A stretch of DNA of 64,000 nucleotides from Pseudomonas sp. MWU15-20650 (GCF_023242475.1 NZ_JALJFG010000002.1:1-64000); one strand, 5' to 3'; shown: positions 1-9,408, numbered from the stretch's first letter. The notes: generated by a model not told the origin, from the letters alone. Numbers and translations are program-made.

Positions 1-35
1 AAGTCCTTAGGACTGGCCCCCTCCCACATTTGATT
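1..35. repeat. REP half-element at window edge
   Basis: The stretch GCCCCCTCCCACATTTGA is one arm of the same REP family seen as inverted pairs further along the window (for example at 7126-7235). Only one arm is in view, so the partner may lie outside. It sits downstream of the regulator gene on the minus strand. An 11-bp palindrome GTCCTTAGGAC lies at 3-13. Confidence 0.6.
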
Positions 36-48
36 TATGGTGTTGCGG

Positions 49-522
49 TCATTTGCGCAGGACCAGATCCAGCACCTCATCGCGATCCTTGATCTTCTGC
101 AGCACAATCTCAGAGCGAATATCCATCACCCCTGCCGTGCGGTTCAGATGGTTCACAATGAAGTCCGAAAAGTGCTTGAGGTTGCGTGCCTGCACCCGCA
201 GCACATAGTTGCTGGCACCGGTAATCACATACGCACTGGCCACCTCCGGCCAGCCCTGGACCTTCTTGATAAAGGTCTCATGCCAGTCCTCCACATCCTG
301 ACGTAACGACAGGTGCACGATGGCCTCCAGCTCGATTCCCAACTGCTCGGCATTCAACACGGCGCGGTAGCCGCTGATGATGCCTTCGCTCTCCAGCAGG
401 CGTAAACGGCGCAGGCAAGCGGAGGGCGACAGCGCGACCTTTTCCGCCAATTCCTGGTTGCTGATACGCCCATCCTGTTGCAGGAAATGCAGGAGGCGCA
501 GGTCGGTGGCGTCGAGAACCAT
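49..522 (-). CDS. kynR: Lrp/AsnC-family regulator, probable KynR
   Basis: A 157-residue protein of typical Lrp/AsnC size. Residues about 4-60 form the winged helix-turn-helix (LDATDLRLLHFLQQDGRISNQELA), and residues about 70-150 the RAM/AsnC ligand-binding fold. It is divergent from kynureninase with 144 bp between the two starts, which is where such a regulator would bind. In P. aeruginosa the Lrp-type KynR sits beside the kyn genes and activates them in response to kynurenine. The role here is inferred from family and position. A paralogous Lrp protein regulating another amino acid is the alternative. Confidence 0.85.
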   Translation of the reverse strand: MVLDATDLRLLHFLQQDGRISNQELAEKVALSPSACLRRLRLLESEGIISGYRAVLNAEQLGIELEAIVHLSLRQDVEDWHETFIKKVQGWPEVASAYVITGASNYVLRVQARNLKHFSDFIVNHLNRTAGVMDIRSEIVLQKIKDRDEVLDLVLRK

Positions 523-666
523 GGTTAGAATAAATCCGCGTGTTTAGGGGTTAAATTCGAATTTCCTACAGCTTAATTAGCCTGTTACCCACCACTTTGC
601 ACGAAAATTCTCTAAAACTTCGTTCATTATTTGGTCCATCATCACGTATAAAAAACAGGACCGCCC

Positions 667-1917
667 ATGACCACTCGAAGCCATTGCCAAGCCCTTGACG
701 CCCAGGACCCGTTGGCGCCATTGCGCGCCCAGTTCGCCTTGCCTGCGGGGGTGATCTACCTCGACGGCAACTCCCTCGGTGCGCGCCCGGTGGCGGCGTT
801 GGCGCGAGCGCAAGAGGTGATCGCCCACGAGTGGGGCGACGGCTTGATCCGCAGTTGGAACAGCGCCGGCTGGGCCGATCTGTCCCAGCGCCTGGGTAAC
901 CGTCTGGCACCGTTGATCGGCGCGCGTGACGGTGAAGTGGTGATTACCGATACCACCTCCATCAACCTGTTCAAGGTGCTCAGTGCCGCGTTGACGGTGC
1001 AACGCCAACGCCAGCCGGCGCGCAAGGTCATCGTCAGTGAGGCGAGCAACTTTCCCACCGACCTCTACATCGCCGAGGGCCTTGCGCAGTTGCTGCAACA
1101 GGGCTATTCCCTGCGTCTGGTCAACAGCCCTAATGAGCTGCCGCAAGCGATCGACCAGGACGTGGCGGTGGTGATGCTGACGCACGTCAACTACAAGACC
1201 GGCTACATGTACGACATGCCGGCGCTCACCGCCCTGAGCCATGAGTGCGGTGCGCTGAGCGTCTGGGATTTGGCGCACTCGGCGGGCGCGGTGCCCATCG
1301 ACCTGCATAAGGCCGGTGCCGATTACGCGATTGGCTGCACTTACAAATACCTCAATGGCGGTCCGGGCTCGCAGGCGTTTGTGTGGGTCAACCCGGCGTT
1401 GGTGGATGTGGTACGCCAGCCGTTGTCGGGTTGGTTCGGCCACACGCGCCAATTTGCGATGGAGTCGGCGTACGAGCCAAGCGCCGGCATCGCCCGCTAC
1501 TTGTGCGGTACCCAGCCGATCACTTCGTTGGCCATGGTGGAGTGCGGCCTGGAGATTTTCGCCCAGACCGATATGGCCCATCTGCGCACAAAGTCCCTGG
1601 CCTTGACCGACCTGTTTATCGCGCTGGTTCAAGCGCGCTGTGCCGCCCACGACCTGGTGCTGATTACTCCGCGTGAACACGCCAGGCGCGGTAGCCACGT
1701 CAGCTTCGAACACCCTGAAGGTTACGCGGTGATCCAGGCGTTGATTACCCGTGGAGTGATCGGCGACTACCGCGAACCGCGGATCATGCGTTTCGGATTC
1801 ACCCCGCTGTACACAAGCTTCACCGAGGTTTGGGACGCCGTGGAAATCCTCGGTGAAATTCTCGACAACCGCACCTGGGACCAACCGCAATTTAAAGTGC
1901 GCAACAGCGTGACCTGA
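667..1917 (+). CDS. kynU: kynureninase
   Basis: A PLP enzyme that cleaves L-kynurenine to anthranilate and alanine in tryptophan degradation. The 416 residues equal the length of the characterised P. fluorescens kynureninase. The PLP lysine lies in [10 protein letters not shown] and works out as Lys227, the same number as in that enzyme. Upstream of ATG 667 is a weak CAGGACC Shine-Dalgarno. It is followed after 63 bp by an amino acid permease, probably in the same transcript. In P. aeruginosa kynB (kynurenine formamidase) lies between kynR and kynU. Here it is absent from the locus. Confidence 0.96.
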   Translation: MTTRSHCQALDAQDPLAPLRAQFALPAGVIYLDGNSLGARPVAALARAQEVIAHEWGDGLIRSWNSAGWADLSQRLGNRLAPLIGARDGEVVITDTTSINLFKVLSAALTVQRQRQPARKVIVSEASNFPTDLYIAEGLAQLLQQGYSLRLVNSPNELPQAIDQDVAVVMLTHVNYKTGYMYDMPALTALSHECGALSVWDLAHSAGAVPIDLHKAGADYAIGCTYKYLNGGPGSQAFVWVNPALVDVVRQPLSGWFGHTRQFAMESAYEPSAGIARYLCGTQPITSLAMVECGLEIFAQTDMAHLRTKSLALTDLFIALVQARCAAHDLVLITPREHARRGSHVSFEHPEGYAVIQALITRGVIGDYREPRIMRFGFTPLYTSFTEVWDAVEILGEILDNRTWDQPQFKVRNSVT

Positions 1918-1980
1918 ATAAACAGGGGACCTGTGTCATCAGCCAAACAGTGCAATCACAATAATAAAAGGGGCACACCA

Positions 1981-3387
1981 GTGACCACGCCAGACAACGG
2001 CTTTGCAGAGATTACCCACCGCGAACTGGGCCTTAGGCGCCAGCTCACTTCCGGCCAGATGAGCATGATCGCCATCGGTGGCGCCATTGGCACCGGCCTG
2101 TTCATGGGCAGTGCCTATGCCATCGGCTACGCCGGGCCCAGTGTGTTGGTGAGTTACGCCATCGGCGCGCTGATTACCCTGTTGCTGATGGGCTGCCTGG
2201 CGGAGATGACGGTGGCTCATTCCACCTCCGGCTCTTTTGGCGCTTATGCCGAGTTCTATATCAGCCCGCTGGCCGGGTTCCTGGTGCGCTATGCCTACTG
2301 GGCGGCGATTGTGCTGGCGGTGGGCGCCGAGGTCACGGCGGTGGCGATGTACATGAAGTACTGGTTCGCCAACGTACCGGAGTGGGTATGGATCGTGTCG
2401 TTTTCCAGCGTGCTGATCCTGCTCAATGCGATCAGTGTGAAGACCTTCGGCAACTTCGAATACTGGTTCTCGACCATCAAGATCAGCGCCATCGTCGGCT
2501 TCATCATCCTGGCGGTGTACGTGGTGTTCGGCTCCGGCAACCCGCAATACGGGGTGCAGAATTACACGGCCCACGACGGCTTTTTCCCCCATGGCTTGAG
2601 CGGTATGTGGATCGCGGTGATCGTGTCGATCTTCAGCTATCTCAGCGTCGAGATGATTGCGGTGGCCGCCGGTGAAGCCGCCGACCCGGAGCAGGCGGTG
2701 AAAAAAGCCTTTCGCGCGACGATCGTACGGTTGGTGGTGTTTTACCTGCTGACCCTGGCGCTGATGCTTGCCATCGTGCCGTGGAACCAGGCCGGCCAGG
2801 CGCAGAGTCCGTTCGTCACGGTGATGCAGACCATCGGCATTCCCGGCGCCACCGGGGTGATGAATTTCGTGATCCTGATTGCCGCGCTGTCGGCGATGAA
2901 CAGCCAGCTCTACATCACCACCCGGATGATGTTCAGCCTGTCGCGCGCCGGTTTTGCGCCCAAGTCCATGGGCGCATTGAGCAAGAACGGTATCCCGTTG
3001 AACGCCTTGTTGCTGTCCAGCTCGGGGATCGCCCTGGCGACCCTGCTCAACGTGGTGTCCCCGCAAAGCTCGTTCACCCTGATGATGGCGATCTCAATGT
3101 TTGGCGCGATCTTCACCTGGTTCATGATCTTCCTGACGCACCTGTTCTTTCGCCGCTATCGCCAGCGACACGGTGGGCCGAAATTGTCGTTCCAGCTGCG
3201 CCTGTTTCCCTACAGCACGCTGCTGGGCCTGGTGCTGATGGGCGCGGTGATGATCACCACGTATTTCACCGAGGCGTTCAAGATGACCCTGGTGTTCGGT
3301 GTGCCGTTCCTGCTGATTCTGTCGGCGGTCTATTACGGGTTTTTCCGCAAGGGCAGGGACAAGGCGTCGAACAAGGCCCTGGCATAA
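1981..3387 (+). CDS. APC-family amino acid permease
   Basis: About 468 residues with roughly 12 hydrophobic segments. The N-terminal signature GAIGTGLFMGSAYAI is typical of the AAT subfamily of amino acid/proton symporters. I chose GTG 1981 because AAGGGG lies 7 nt upstream; an in-frame GTG at 1933 has no such site. Placement after kynU matches the kyn locus permease of P. aeruginosa, so uptake of tryptophan, kynurenine or a related aromatic amino acid is the likely role, inferred from context. Its 3' end overlaps the convergent LysR gene by 55 bp. Confidence 0.88.
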   Translation: MTTPDNGFAEITHRELGLRRQLTSGQMSMIAIGGAIGTGLFMGSAYAIGYAGPSVLVSYAIGALITLLLMGCLAEMTVAHSTSGSFGAYAEFYISPLAGFLVRYAYWAAIVLAVGAEVTAVAMYMKYWFANVPEWVWIVSFSSVLILLNAISVKTFGNFEYWFSTIKISAIVGFIILAVYVVFGSGNPQYGVQNYTAHDGFFPHGLSGMWIAVIVSIFSYLSVEMIAVAAGEAADPEQAVKKAFRATIVRLVVFYLLTLALMLAIVPWNQAGQAQSPFVTVMQTIGIPGATGVMNFVILIAALSAMNSQLYITTRMMFSLSRAGFAPKSMGALSKNGIPLNALLLSSSGIALATLLNVVSPQSSFTLMMAISMFGAIFTWFMIFLTHLFFRRYRQRHGGPKLSFQLRLFPYSTLLGLVLMGAVMITTYFTEAFKMTLVFGVPFLLILSAVYYGFFRKGRDKASNKALA

Positions 3388-4229
3388 CCTGGCAACTGCT
3401 CGAACGAGCGCGCGCATAACACCAGCTTTCGGCAGGCCCACTCTTCTTGTAAGGGGTGGGCCTTGAAGGGGTGTGGCAACGGCCAGCGCGCCAGCGCGGC
3501 TTGGGGCACGATGCCCAAGCCGGCGCCTCGGGCGACCATGCGAATCAGCCCATCAAAGCCATCGGCGCGGATGCGTGTTTGCAGGCGAAACCCTGCGTGC
3601 AGCGCCTGTTCTTCCAGGTACACCGCCAGTGCGCTGTTGGCGGCCAGGCCGACATAGTCATGTTGCAGGCTGTCGATAAAGCTCACGCTGCTGCTCGCCA
3701 GGGGATGTTCCTGCGGCATGATCAACACCAGTGGATCGTCGCAGAAAGGGCGGGTCTGCAAGCCGTGGGTGTCCACGGCGTCGGAGATAACCCCCAGGTC
3801 AGCGCTGCCCTGGCGCAAGGCGTGGGTAATGCGCAAGCTGGGCAGTTCCTGCAGGTCGATATCGAGGTTGGGGTGCTCGCGCAAAAAGTCCGCCAGCAAT
3901 TCCGGCAAGTATTCGCTCAGGGCGGTGGTGTTACACAGCAGGCGCACCTGGCCTTTGACCCCATTGGCGTATTCGGCCAGGTCCTGTTGCAGGTGTTCGG
4001 CTTGTTGCAGCAACAAGCGCGCATGACCCGCCAGGGCCTTTCCCGCTGCCGTGGGGGAAACGCCACGGCGGCCGCGCTCGAGAAATTCGATGCCCAGCGA
4101 CGCTTCCATCGCCCGGATGCGCGCACTGGCGGCGGCCAGGGACAAGTGGCTACGGGCCGCACCGGCGGTGATATTGCCGCTGTCGAGAATGTGCAGGTAG
4201 AGGCGCAGGTCGATCAGGTCAAAGTGCAT
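3333..4229 (-). CDS. LysR-family transcriptional regulator
   Basis: A 298-residue LysR protein. The winged HTH is at residues 1-60 (DLRLYLHILDSGNITAGAARSHLSLAAASARIRAMEASLG), followed by a periplasmic-binding-like effector domain. It is divergent from the TSUP transporter gene, with 82 bp between starts, so autoregulation and control of that transporter are likely. Its tail overlaps the 3' end of the permease gene. The effector cannot be deduced from sequence. Confidence 0.9.
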   Translation of the reverse strand: MHFDLIDLRLYLHILDSGNITAGAARSHLSLAAASARIRAMEASLGIEFLERGRRGVSPTAAGKALAGHARLLLQQAEHLQQDLAEYANGVKGQVRLLCNTTALSEYLPELLADFLREHPNLDIDLQELPSLRITHALRQGSADLGVISDAVDTHGLQTRPFCDDPLVLIMPQEHPLASSSVSFIDSLQHDYVGLAANSALAVYLEEQALHAGFRLQTRIRADGFDGLIRMVARGAGLGIVPQAALARWPLPHPFKAHPLQEEWACRKLVLCARSFEQLPGYARALFDALSLPLRKNP

Positions 4230-4311
4230 GGCATCAGCCTAAGGCAAAACAAGAGTCTGCCTCAGTATATGGCGAATTTTCGAGCCCATCGAAAAGCCCC
4301 ACACTCTGCTC

Positions 4312-5076
4312 ATGAATACCTTCCTTGCGTTCTATCAAGCGATTGGCCCCGCCTTGACCTTACTGGTGATGGCGACCTTCCTGCTGGCCGGCACCGTCAA
4401 GGGCGTGATCGGTTTGGGCTTGCCCACTGTGGCCATGGGCATGCTCGGCCTGGCTATGCTTCCGGCGCAGGCTGCGGCGTTACTGATCATTCCTTCGGCG
4501 GTGACCAACCTCTGGCAACTGGCGTTCGGCGGCCACCTGAGTGCCTTGCTCAAACGCTTATGGCCGATGCTGTTGCTAACGTTTCTCGGCACGGGGCTCG
4601 GTGCGCTATGGCTGTGCATGGGGGGCGGGCCTTGGGTGGTGCGCGCGTTGGGCGGGGCGTTGCTGGCGTATGCGTTGAGCGGGTTGTTCTTGCCCACCTT
4701 CCAGGTGAAGCCTCAAACCGAGCGCTGGTTGGGGCCGTTGATTGGGATGGTCACGGGCGTGATGACTTCGGCCACCGGCGTGTTCGTGATTCCTGCCGTG
4801 CCGTACCTGCAAGCCTTGGGCTTGAATCGCGATCAGTTGGTGCAGGCGTTGGGACTGTCATTCACCGTGTCGACGCTGGCGTTGGCCGCCGGGTTGGCCT
4901 GGCGCGGCGCCCTGGGCAGCGGCGAAATCAATGCCTCACTGCTGTCGCTGGTGCCCGCGTTGCTGGGAATGTGGCTCGGCCAGGTGGTGCGCCAGCGCAT
5001 CAGTGCGGTGCTGTTCAAACGCGTCTTCTTTGTCGGTATGGCGCTGCTGGGTGGCCATTTGCTCGTCAGCGGTTAA
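4312..5076 (+). CDS. TSUP (TauE/SafE) family membrane transporter
   Basis: A 254-residue, very hydrophobic protein with about 8 membrane segments. It has the repeated TSUP signatures GTVKGVIGLGLPTVAMGML near the N-terminus and LIGMVTGVMTSATGVFVIPAVPYL in the second half. The family exports or imports small organosulfur compounds, sulfite or organic acids; the substrate here is unknown. The divergent LysR gene is the probable regulator. Length matches the family. Confidence 0.9.
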   Translation: MNTFLAFYQAIGPALTLLVMATFLLAGTVKGVIGLGLPTVAMGMLGLAMLPAQAAALLIIPSAVTNLWQLAFGGHLSALLKRLWPMLLLTFLGTGLGALWLCMGGGPWVVRALGGALLAYALSGLFLPTFQVKPQTERWLGPLIGMVTGVMTSATGVFVIPAVPYLQALGLNRDQLVQALGLSFTVSTLALAAGLAWRGALGSGEINASLLSLVPALLGMWLGQVVRQRISAVLFKRVFFVGMALLGGHLLVSG

Positions 5077-5146
5077 AGATGAGCATCTGGCGCAGGTGGT
5101 CAACCTCTCGGTGTAAGCTGCTGTGCACCGATAACGAGGACCCCCT

Positions 5147-6043
5147 GTGAAAGCCCGATCCGATGAGCTACAGATTTTCGTCAGCGTGATTGAATGCGGC
5201 TCGATTTCCGCCGCCGCGGAGCAGGTCGGGCAGACGCCGTCGGCGGTCAGTCGTACCTTGTCGCGCCTGGAAGCCAAGCTCGACACCACGCTGATCAACC
5301 GCACCACGCGGCGCATGGACTTGACCGAAGAGGGCAAGTATTTCTTCGAGCAGGCCAAGGTGATCCTGGCGCAAATGGATGAACTCGAAGAGCGCCTGTC
5401 ATCGCGCCAGAAGAACCCTGCCGGGCGCTTGCGCATCAATGCGGCCGTGCCGTTCATGCTGCATGGGATTGTGCCGTACATCGCCGAGTTTCGCGCGCTC
5501 TACCCGGATATTCAGTTGGAGCTCAACAGCGATGACTTGATCATCGACCTGCTGGAACAAAGCACCGACATTGCCATTCGTATCGGGGCGCTGGCCGACT
5601 CTACCCTGCATGCGCGCTCCCTCGGTTGGTCGCCGTTGCATATCCTCGCCAGCCCCGGATACCTCAAGCAACGGGGCACACCGACCTCGGTCGCCGAGCT
5701 GGCCGACCACACCTTGCTGGGGTTCACCCAGACCGAAACCCTCAACCATTGGCCGCTGCGTCACCTGGAAGGCGACCGTTGGCTGATTCAGCCCGGCATA
5801 GCCGCGTCCAGCGGCGAAACCTTGCGTCATTTGGCACTCGACGGGCAGGGCATTGGCTGCCTGTCCAACTTCATGACGGCCGACGATATCAAGGCCGGGC
5901 GCCTGGTACCGTTGCTGGAGACGTTCAACAGCGGCTATCGCCAGCCGATCAATGCGGTGTATTACCGCAACACGCAATTGGCGTTGCGCATCCAGTGCTT
6001 CCTGGACTTTATCCAAGCCAAGCTGGCGCGCTACGCCGGCTGA
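5147..6043 (+). CDS. LysR-family transcriptional regulator
   Basis: A 298-residue regulator. The N-terminal HTH (ELQIFVSVIECGSISAAAEQVGQTPSAVSRTLSRLEAKLD) and the RLRINAAVPFMLHGIVPYI effector-domain start are typical of the CrgA/AaeR-type LysR proteins that control oxidoreductases. The start codon is GTG or the ATG in GTGAAAGCC context near 5147, with GAGGACC upstream. It is co-directional with the epimerase gene 157 bp downstream, which it may regulate. Confidence 0.88.
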   Translation: MKARSDELQIFVSVIECGSISAAAEQVGQTPSAVSRTLSRLEAKLDTTLINRTTRRMDLTEEGKYFFEQAKVILAQMDELEERLSSRQKNPAGRLRINAAVPFMLHGIVPYIAEFRALYPDIQLELNSDDLIIDLLEQSTDIAIRIGALADSTLHARSLGWSPLHILASPGYLKQRGTPTSVAELADHTLLGFTQTETLNHWPLRHLEGDRWLIQPGIAASSGETLRHLALDGQGIGCLSNFMTADDIKAGRLVPLLETFNSGYRQPINAVYYRNTQLALRIQCFLDFIQAKLARYAG

Positions 6044-6200
6044 TTCGTGACCGCTGCGCAAGAGTGAATTGGGCAATACGGGCTTATTCGTCAGGAGCGG
6101 CACCGTCATTATTTGGGCATACATCGAGTCGCACCTATGCAGCGTTGCTTGCGCTCGACAGCTCCTACACCCATCACTGACCCCGTCAGGAGAGTCCTCC

Positions 6201-7094
6201 ATGAACGTATTCGTTACCGGCGCAGCCGGTTTTATCGGCGGTTCCATCGCCACCGGCCTGGTCAAGGCCGGCCACCACGTCACTGGCCTGGTGCGCAGCG
6301 CCGAGCAAGCGGCTGAAATGACCGCCCTGGGCGTTACCCCTGTGGTCGCCACGCTCGACGATGCTGCCGTGTTGACCGAACAGGCAAAAAAGGCCGATGC
6401 CGTCATCAACGCCGCCAGCAGCGACCATCGGGCTGCCGTGGAGACCTTGCTGACTGCGCTCAAAGGCTCGAACAAGCCGTTCCTGCACACCAGCGGTTCG
6501 AGCATTGTCGGTGATGCCTCGGGTGGTCAGTCCAGCGAGGCCATCTACTTCGAAGACAATCTGCCGGCGCCGACCGTCGACAAGGCCGCTCGTGTGGCCA
6601 TCGACAACCAGGTTCTTGCGGCCGCCCAAGACGGCGTGAATTCGGCGGTGATCTGCAACACCCTGATCTACGGCCACAGCCTGGGCGTGAAACGGGACAG
6701 CGTGCAGTTGCCGCGCTTGCTCAAACAGGCCCGCAAAAGTGGCGTGGTACGCCACGTGGGCCCGGGGCAGAACATTTGGTCCAATGTGCATATTGACGAT
6801 GTGGTGGCGCTGTATCTGCTGGCGCTGACGAAGAACGTGCCGGGGACTTTCTATTTTGTGGAAAGCGGTGAGGCCTCGTTCATCGACATGACCACCGCGA
6901 TTGCCCAAGCCCTGGAGCTGGGACAGCCACAGGATTGGCCATTGGCCGAGGCTGAAGCCGAGTGGGGCTATGAAATGGCCAACTATGGCCTGGGCTCCAA
7001 CAGCCGGGTGCGTGGCAAGCATGCCCGTGAACTGCTGGGCTGGGCGCCGAAGCGTACGTCTGTCGTCGAGTGGATTCGTCACGAGATGGCGTGA
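6201..7094 (+). CDS. NAD(P)-dependent epimerase/dehydratase-type SDR
   Basis: A 297-residue extended or atypical SDR. The Rossmann motif GAAGFIGGSIATGLVKAGHHVTGLVRS sits at the very N-terminus, and a NAD-dependent epimerase/dehydratase fold follows. ATG 6201 is preceded by AGGAGAG at good spacing; the longer in-frame extension to 6069 has no support. The substrate is unknown: homologues are annotated as sugar-nucleotide epimerases but act on varied carbonyl compounds. It lies downstream of a LysR gene. Confidence 0.88.
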   Translation: MNVFVTGAAGFIGGSIATGLVKAGHHVTGLVRSAEQAAEMTALGVTPVVATLDDAAVLTEQAKKADAVINAASSDHRAAVETLLTALKGSNKPFLHTSGSSIVGDASGGQSSEAIYFEDNLPAPTVDKAARVAIDNQVLAAAQDGVNSAVICNTLIYGHSLGVKRDSVQLPRLLKQARKSGVVRHVGPGQNIWSNVHIDDVVALYLLALTKNVPGTFYFVESGEASFIDMTTAIAQALELGQPQDWPLAEAEAEWGYEMANYGLGSNSRVRGKHARELLGWAPKRTSVVEWIRHEMA

Positions 7095-7125
7095 TGTTTG
7101 GCTAGCACCGCAGTGTGGCCATCGA

Positions 7126-7235
7126 GGGCAAGCCCCCTCCCACATTTGATCGAGTACATCTGGGACGACGCGATCTGGTGTGGGAGGGGGCTTTTGCCCC
7201 CGATTGAAGCGGCTTGGTCTGCAAGGTTAGCCCCA
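7126..7235. repeat. REPIN copy A (inverted REP pair)
   Basis: Two REP arms (CAAGCCCCCTCCCACATTTGA and, inverted, GTGTGGGAGGGGGCTT) flank a short variable core. The whole 110-bp unit is repeated almost identically at 7383-7489. The element can fold into a long hairpin. It matches the GTGGGAGGGGGC REP class described in P. fluorescens SBW25, which is mobilised by RAYT transposases in trans. Confidence 0.85.
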
Positions 7236-7269
7236 AGACTGTCTCTGCGGAGTATTTGGTACACCGCAT

Positions 7270-7345
7270 TCGTCCTTTGGGGGCGCTACGCGCCCCAACG
7301 CGGGACAAGCCCGCTCGCCACAACAAGCCCGCTCGCCACAGGTTA
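7270..7345. repeat. second REP type between the REPINs
   Basis: The sequence GGGGGCGCTACGCGCCCC at about 7279-7296 is a hairpin. It is followed by two tandem copies of ACAAGCCCGCTCGCCACA at about 7305-7340. These belong to a REP class different from the flanking GTGGGAGG elements. Confidence 0.6.
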
Positions 7346-7382
7346 CCGGTTGCTCGTTCTAGCGCTTAACTGACTGGCATTG

Positions 7383-7489
7383 GGGCAAGCCCCTCCCACA
7401 TTTGACCGAGTACATCTGGGACGACGCGATCTGGTGTGGGAGGGGGCTTGCCCCCGATTGAAGCGGCTCGGTCTGCGAGGCTAGCCCCA
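7383..7489. repeat. REPIN copy B (near-identical to copy A)
   Basis: A 107-bp unit differing from copy A by a few substitutions and two short length changes in the C and T runs. Both copies share the core GAGTACATCTGGGACGACGC and the tail ending in TAGCCCCA, so this is a direct duplication of a whole REPIN with flank. Confidence 0.85.
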
Positions 7490-7530
7490 CCTGTCGCAAT
7501 TCCGTACCATTCCTTGCCTTATCCCCCGCA

Positions 7531-8991
7531 ATGCCTTGGTACTCCATGAATCTCACCCGTCTGCGCGCCGATGCCCTGGCCGGCCTCACCACGTCTTTTG
7601 CCTTGCTGCCCGAATGCATTGCCTTCGCCCTGGTCGCCCACCTCAACCCGCTGATGGGGCTCTACGGTGCCTTTATCCTCTGCACCCTCACTGCGTTGTT
7701 CGGCGGCCGCCCGGGCATGGTCTCGGGGGCGGCGGGTTCGATGGCGGTGGTGATTGTCGCGTTGGTGGTGCAGCACGGCGTGGAATATCTGCTGGCGACG
7801 GTGCTGCTGGGCGGTTTGATCATGATCGCCTTCGGCCTGCTGCGCCTGGGCAAGCTAGTGCGCATGGTGCCGCATCCGGTCATGCTGGGGTTCGTCAACG
7901 GCCTGGCAATCATCATTGCCCTGGCGCAGTTGGAACATTTCAAAAGCGGTGAGACTTGGCTCAGTGGCACGCCGTTGTATGTAATGGTTGGCCTTGTGCT
8001 GGTGACCATGGCCATCGTCTACCTGCTGCCGCGCCTCACCCGCGCCGTGCCGCCTGCGCTGGTGGCGATCCTTGGGGTGGGCTTGGCAGTGTATCTGCTG
8101 GGGCTGCCAACGCGAACGCTGGGCGACATGGCCCACATCGCCGGTGGCCTGCCGACGTTCGCGCTGCCACAGATCCCGTGGAGTCTGGAAACTCTCGGCA
8201 TTATCGCGCCTTACGCGTTCCTGATGGCCATGGTCGGCCTGCTGGAAACCCTGCTCACCCTCAACCTCACCGACGAAATCACCGAGACCCGTGGTTACCC
8301 CGACCGCGAAAGCGTGGCCTTGGGTGCGGCGAATATGGTCTCTGGCCTGTTCGGTGGCATGGGCGGATGCGCGATGATCGGGCAGACCGTGATCAACCTA
8401 AGCTCCGGCGGGCGCGGGCGTTTCTCCGGCGTGTTTGCCGGGGTGATGATCCTGTTGTTCATCCTGTTCCTGTCACCGATGATCGAGCGGATTCCGCTGG
8501 CGGCGTTGGTGGGTGTGATGTTCGTGGTAGCCCAACAGACGTTTGCCTGGGCGTCGCTGCGGGTGATCAACAAGGTGCCGCTCAACGACGTGCTGGTGAT
8601 CATGGCGGTAACGGTCATCACCGTATTTACCGACCTGGCCATGGCGGTGCTCTGCGGTATCGTTATTGCGGCGCTGAACTTCGCCTGGCAACAGGCCCGT
8701 GAGCTCTACGCGGATGCACATCTGGAAGCCGACGGCAGCAAGCTGTACCGCCTGCACGGCACGCTGTTCTTTGCCTCGACCACGCCGTTTTTGAATCAAT
8801 TCGACCCGGCCAATGATCCGGCCCAGGTGACGCTGGACTGTCGTCACCTGAGCTTTGTCGACTACTCGGCGATTGCCGCGTTGATGACCTTGCGTGAGCG
8901 CTACGCCAAAGCCGGCAAGCACCTGCGCGTGCTGCATTTGTCAGAGCGCTGCAAGAAGCTGCTCAAGCGGGCCAAGGTTCACCACGACTGA
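7531..8991 (+). CDS. SulP-family anion transporter with STAS domain
   Basis: About 486 residues. A hydrophobic transport domain of some 10-14 segments (residues about 15-390; SulP signature near LPECIAFALVAHLNPLMGLYGAF) is followed by a cytoplasmic STAS domain (about 400-480, LDCRHLSFVDYSAIAALMTL). SulP proteins move sulfate, bicarbonate or dicarboxylates; the substrate is undetermined. No clear Shine-Dalgarno marks the start. ATG 7546 is an alternative to 7531. Confidence 0.9.
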   Translation: MPWYSMNLTRLRADALAGLTTSFALLPECIAFALVAHLNPLMGLYGAFILCTLTALFGGRPGMVSGAAGSMAVVIVALVVQHGVEYLLATVLLGGLIMIAFGLLRLGKLVRMVPHPVMLGFVNGLAIIIALAQLEHFKSGETWLSGTPLYVMVGLVLVTMAIVYLLPRLTRAVPPALVAILGVGLAVYLLGLPTRTLGDMAHIAGGLPTFALPQIPWSLETLGIIAPYAFLMAMVGLLETLLTLNLTDEITETRGYPDRESVALGAANMVSGLFGGMGGCAMIGQTVINLSSGGRGRFSGVFAGVMILLFILFLSPMIERIPLAALVGVMFVVAQQTFAWASLRVINKVPLNDVLVIMAVTVITVFTDLAMAVLCGIVIAALNFAWQQARELYADAHLEADGSKLYRLHGTLFFASTTPFLNQFDPANDPAQVTLDCRHLSFVDYSAIAALMTLRERYAKAGKHLRVLHLSERCKKLLKRAKVHHD

Positions 8992-9027
8992 TTGAGCCTT
9001 TGTGGTGAGGGAGGCTTGCTTGCGCCG

Positions 9028-9408
9028 TTATGGCCCGACCAGGTCTTCGAGTTCCTGGGCACGGGTCTGGGTCATGTCCAGCAGGCAGCCGGAGCCGTTG
9101 ACCTGATCGATTGTGCCGCCGGTGGCTGAACCTGCAAAGGCGCAGTTGGCATCGCGGTACTTGATCCACAGGCGTTGCACGTCTTGCAGTTGCTGTTTGC
9201 GCGCGCCGTCCTGGGCGGCGAGGGCGGTCTTGTAGGCGCGGTTCAGGCGATCGTCCTGCACCTTGGCTTCCTTGGCGTTGCAACTGACCATGTCAGCGGT
9301 CGTGTTGGCGCTGTCCATGCATTTCTTCAACGCTGCGTTGTCGGCGGCGTGGGCGGTGCCGCACAGGGCAAGGAGCAGGGCGCTGGCGGCGATTGAGGTG
9401 CGGGTCAT
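9028..9408 (-). CDS. LprI-like (DUF1311) secreted small protein
   Basis: A 126-residue protein with a signal peptide (MTRTSIAASALLLALCGTAHA, cleavage near residue 21). A DUF1311/LprI-type region follows, with conserved cysteines in KKCMDSA, VSCNAK, ANCAFAG and GSGCLLD and the R-x-x-x-L-E-x-L tail. The start is taken at ATG 9408 because AGGAAA lies 7 nt upstream; an ATG at 9426 is less likely. Family members in mycobacteria inhibit lysozyme. The function here is untested; the location is probably periplasmic. Confidence 0.85.
   Translation of the reverse strand: MTRTSIAASALLLALCGTAHAADNAALKKCMDSANTTADMVSCNAKEAKVQDDRLNRAYKTALAAQDGARKQQLQDVQRLWIKYRDANCAFAGSATGGTIDQVNGSGCLLDMTQTRAQELEDLVGP

Noticed and set aside
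577..1890. Long open frame of 437 codons on the minus strand
   Set aside because: Antisense shadow of kynU; no RBS, composition typical of a complementary GC-rich frame.
1939..3066. Long open frame of 375 codons on the minus strand
   Set aside because: Antisense of the amino acid permease gene; low-complexity His/Gln/Asp-rich translation typical of shadows.
3456..5150. Plus-strand open frame of 564 codons
   Set aside because: Runs antisense through the LysR gene and out of frame through the TSUP gene; both real genes have clear family motifs.
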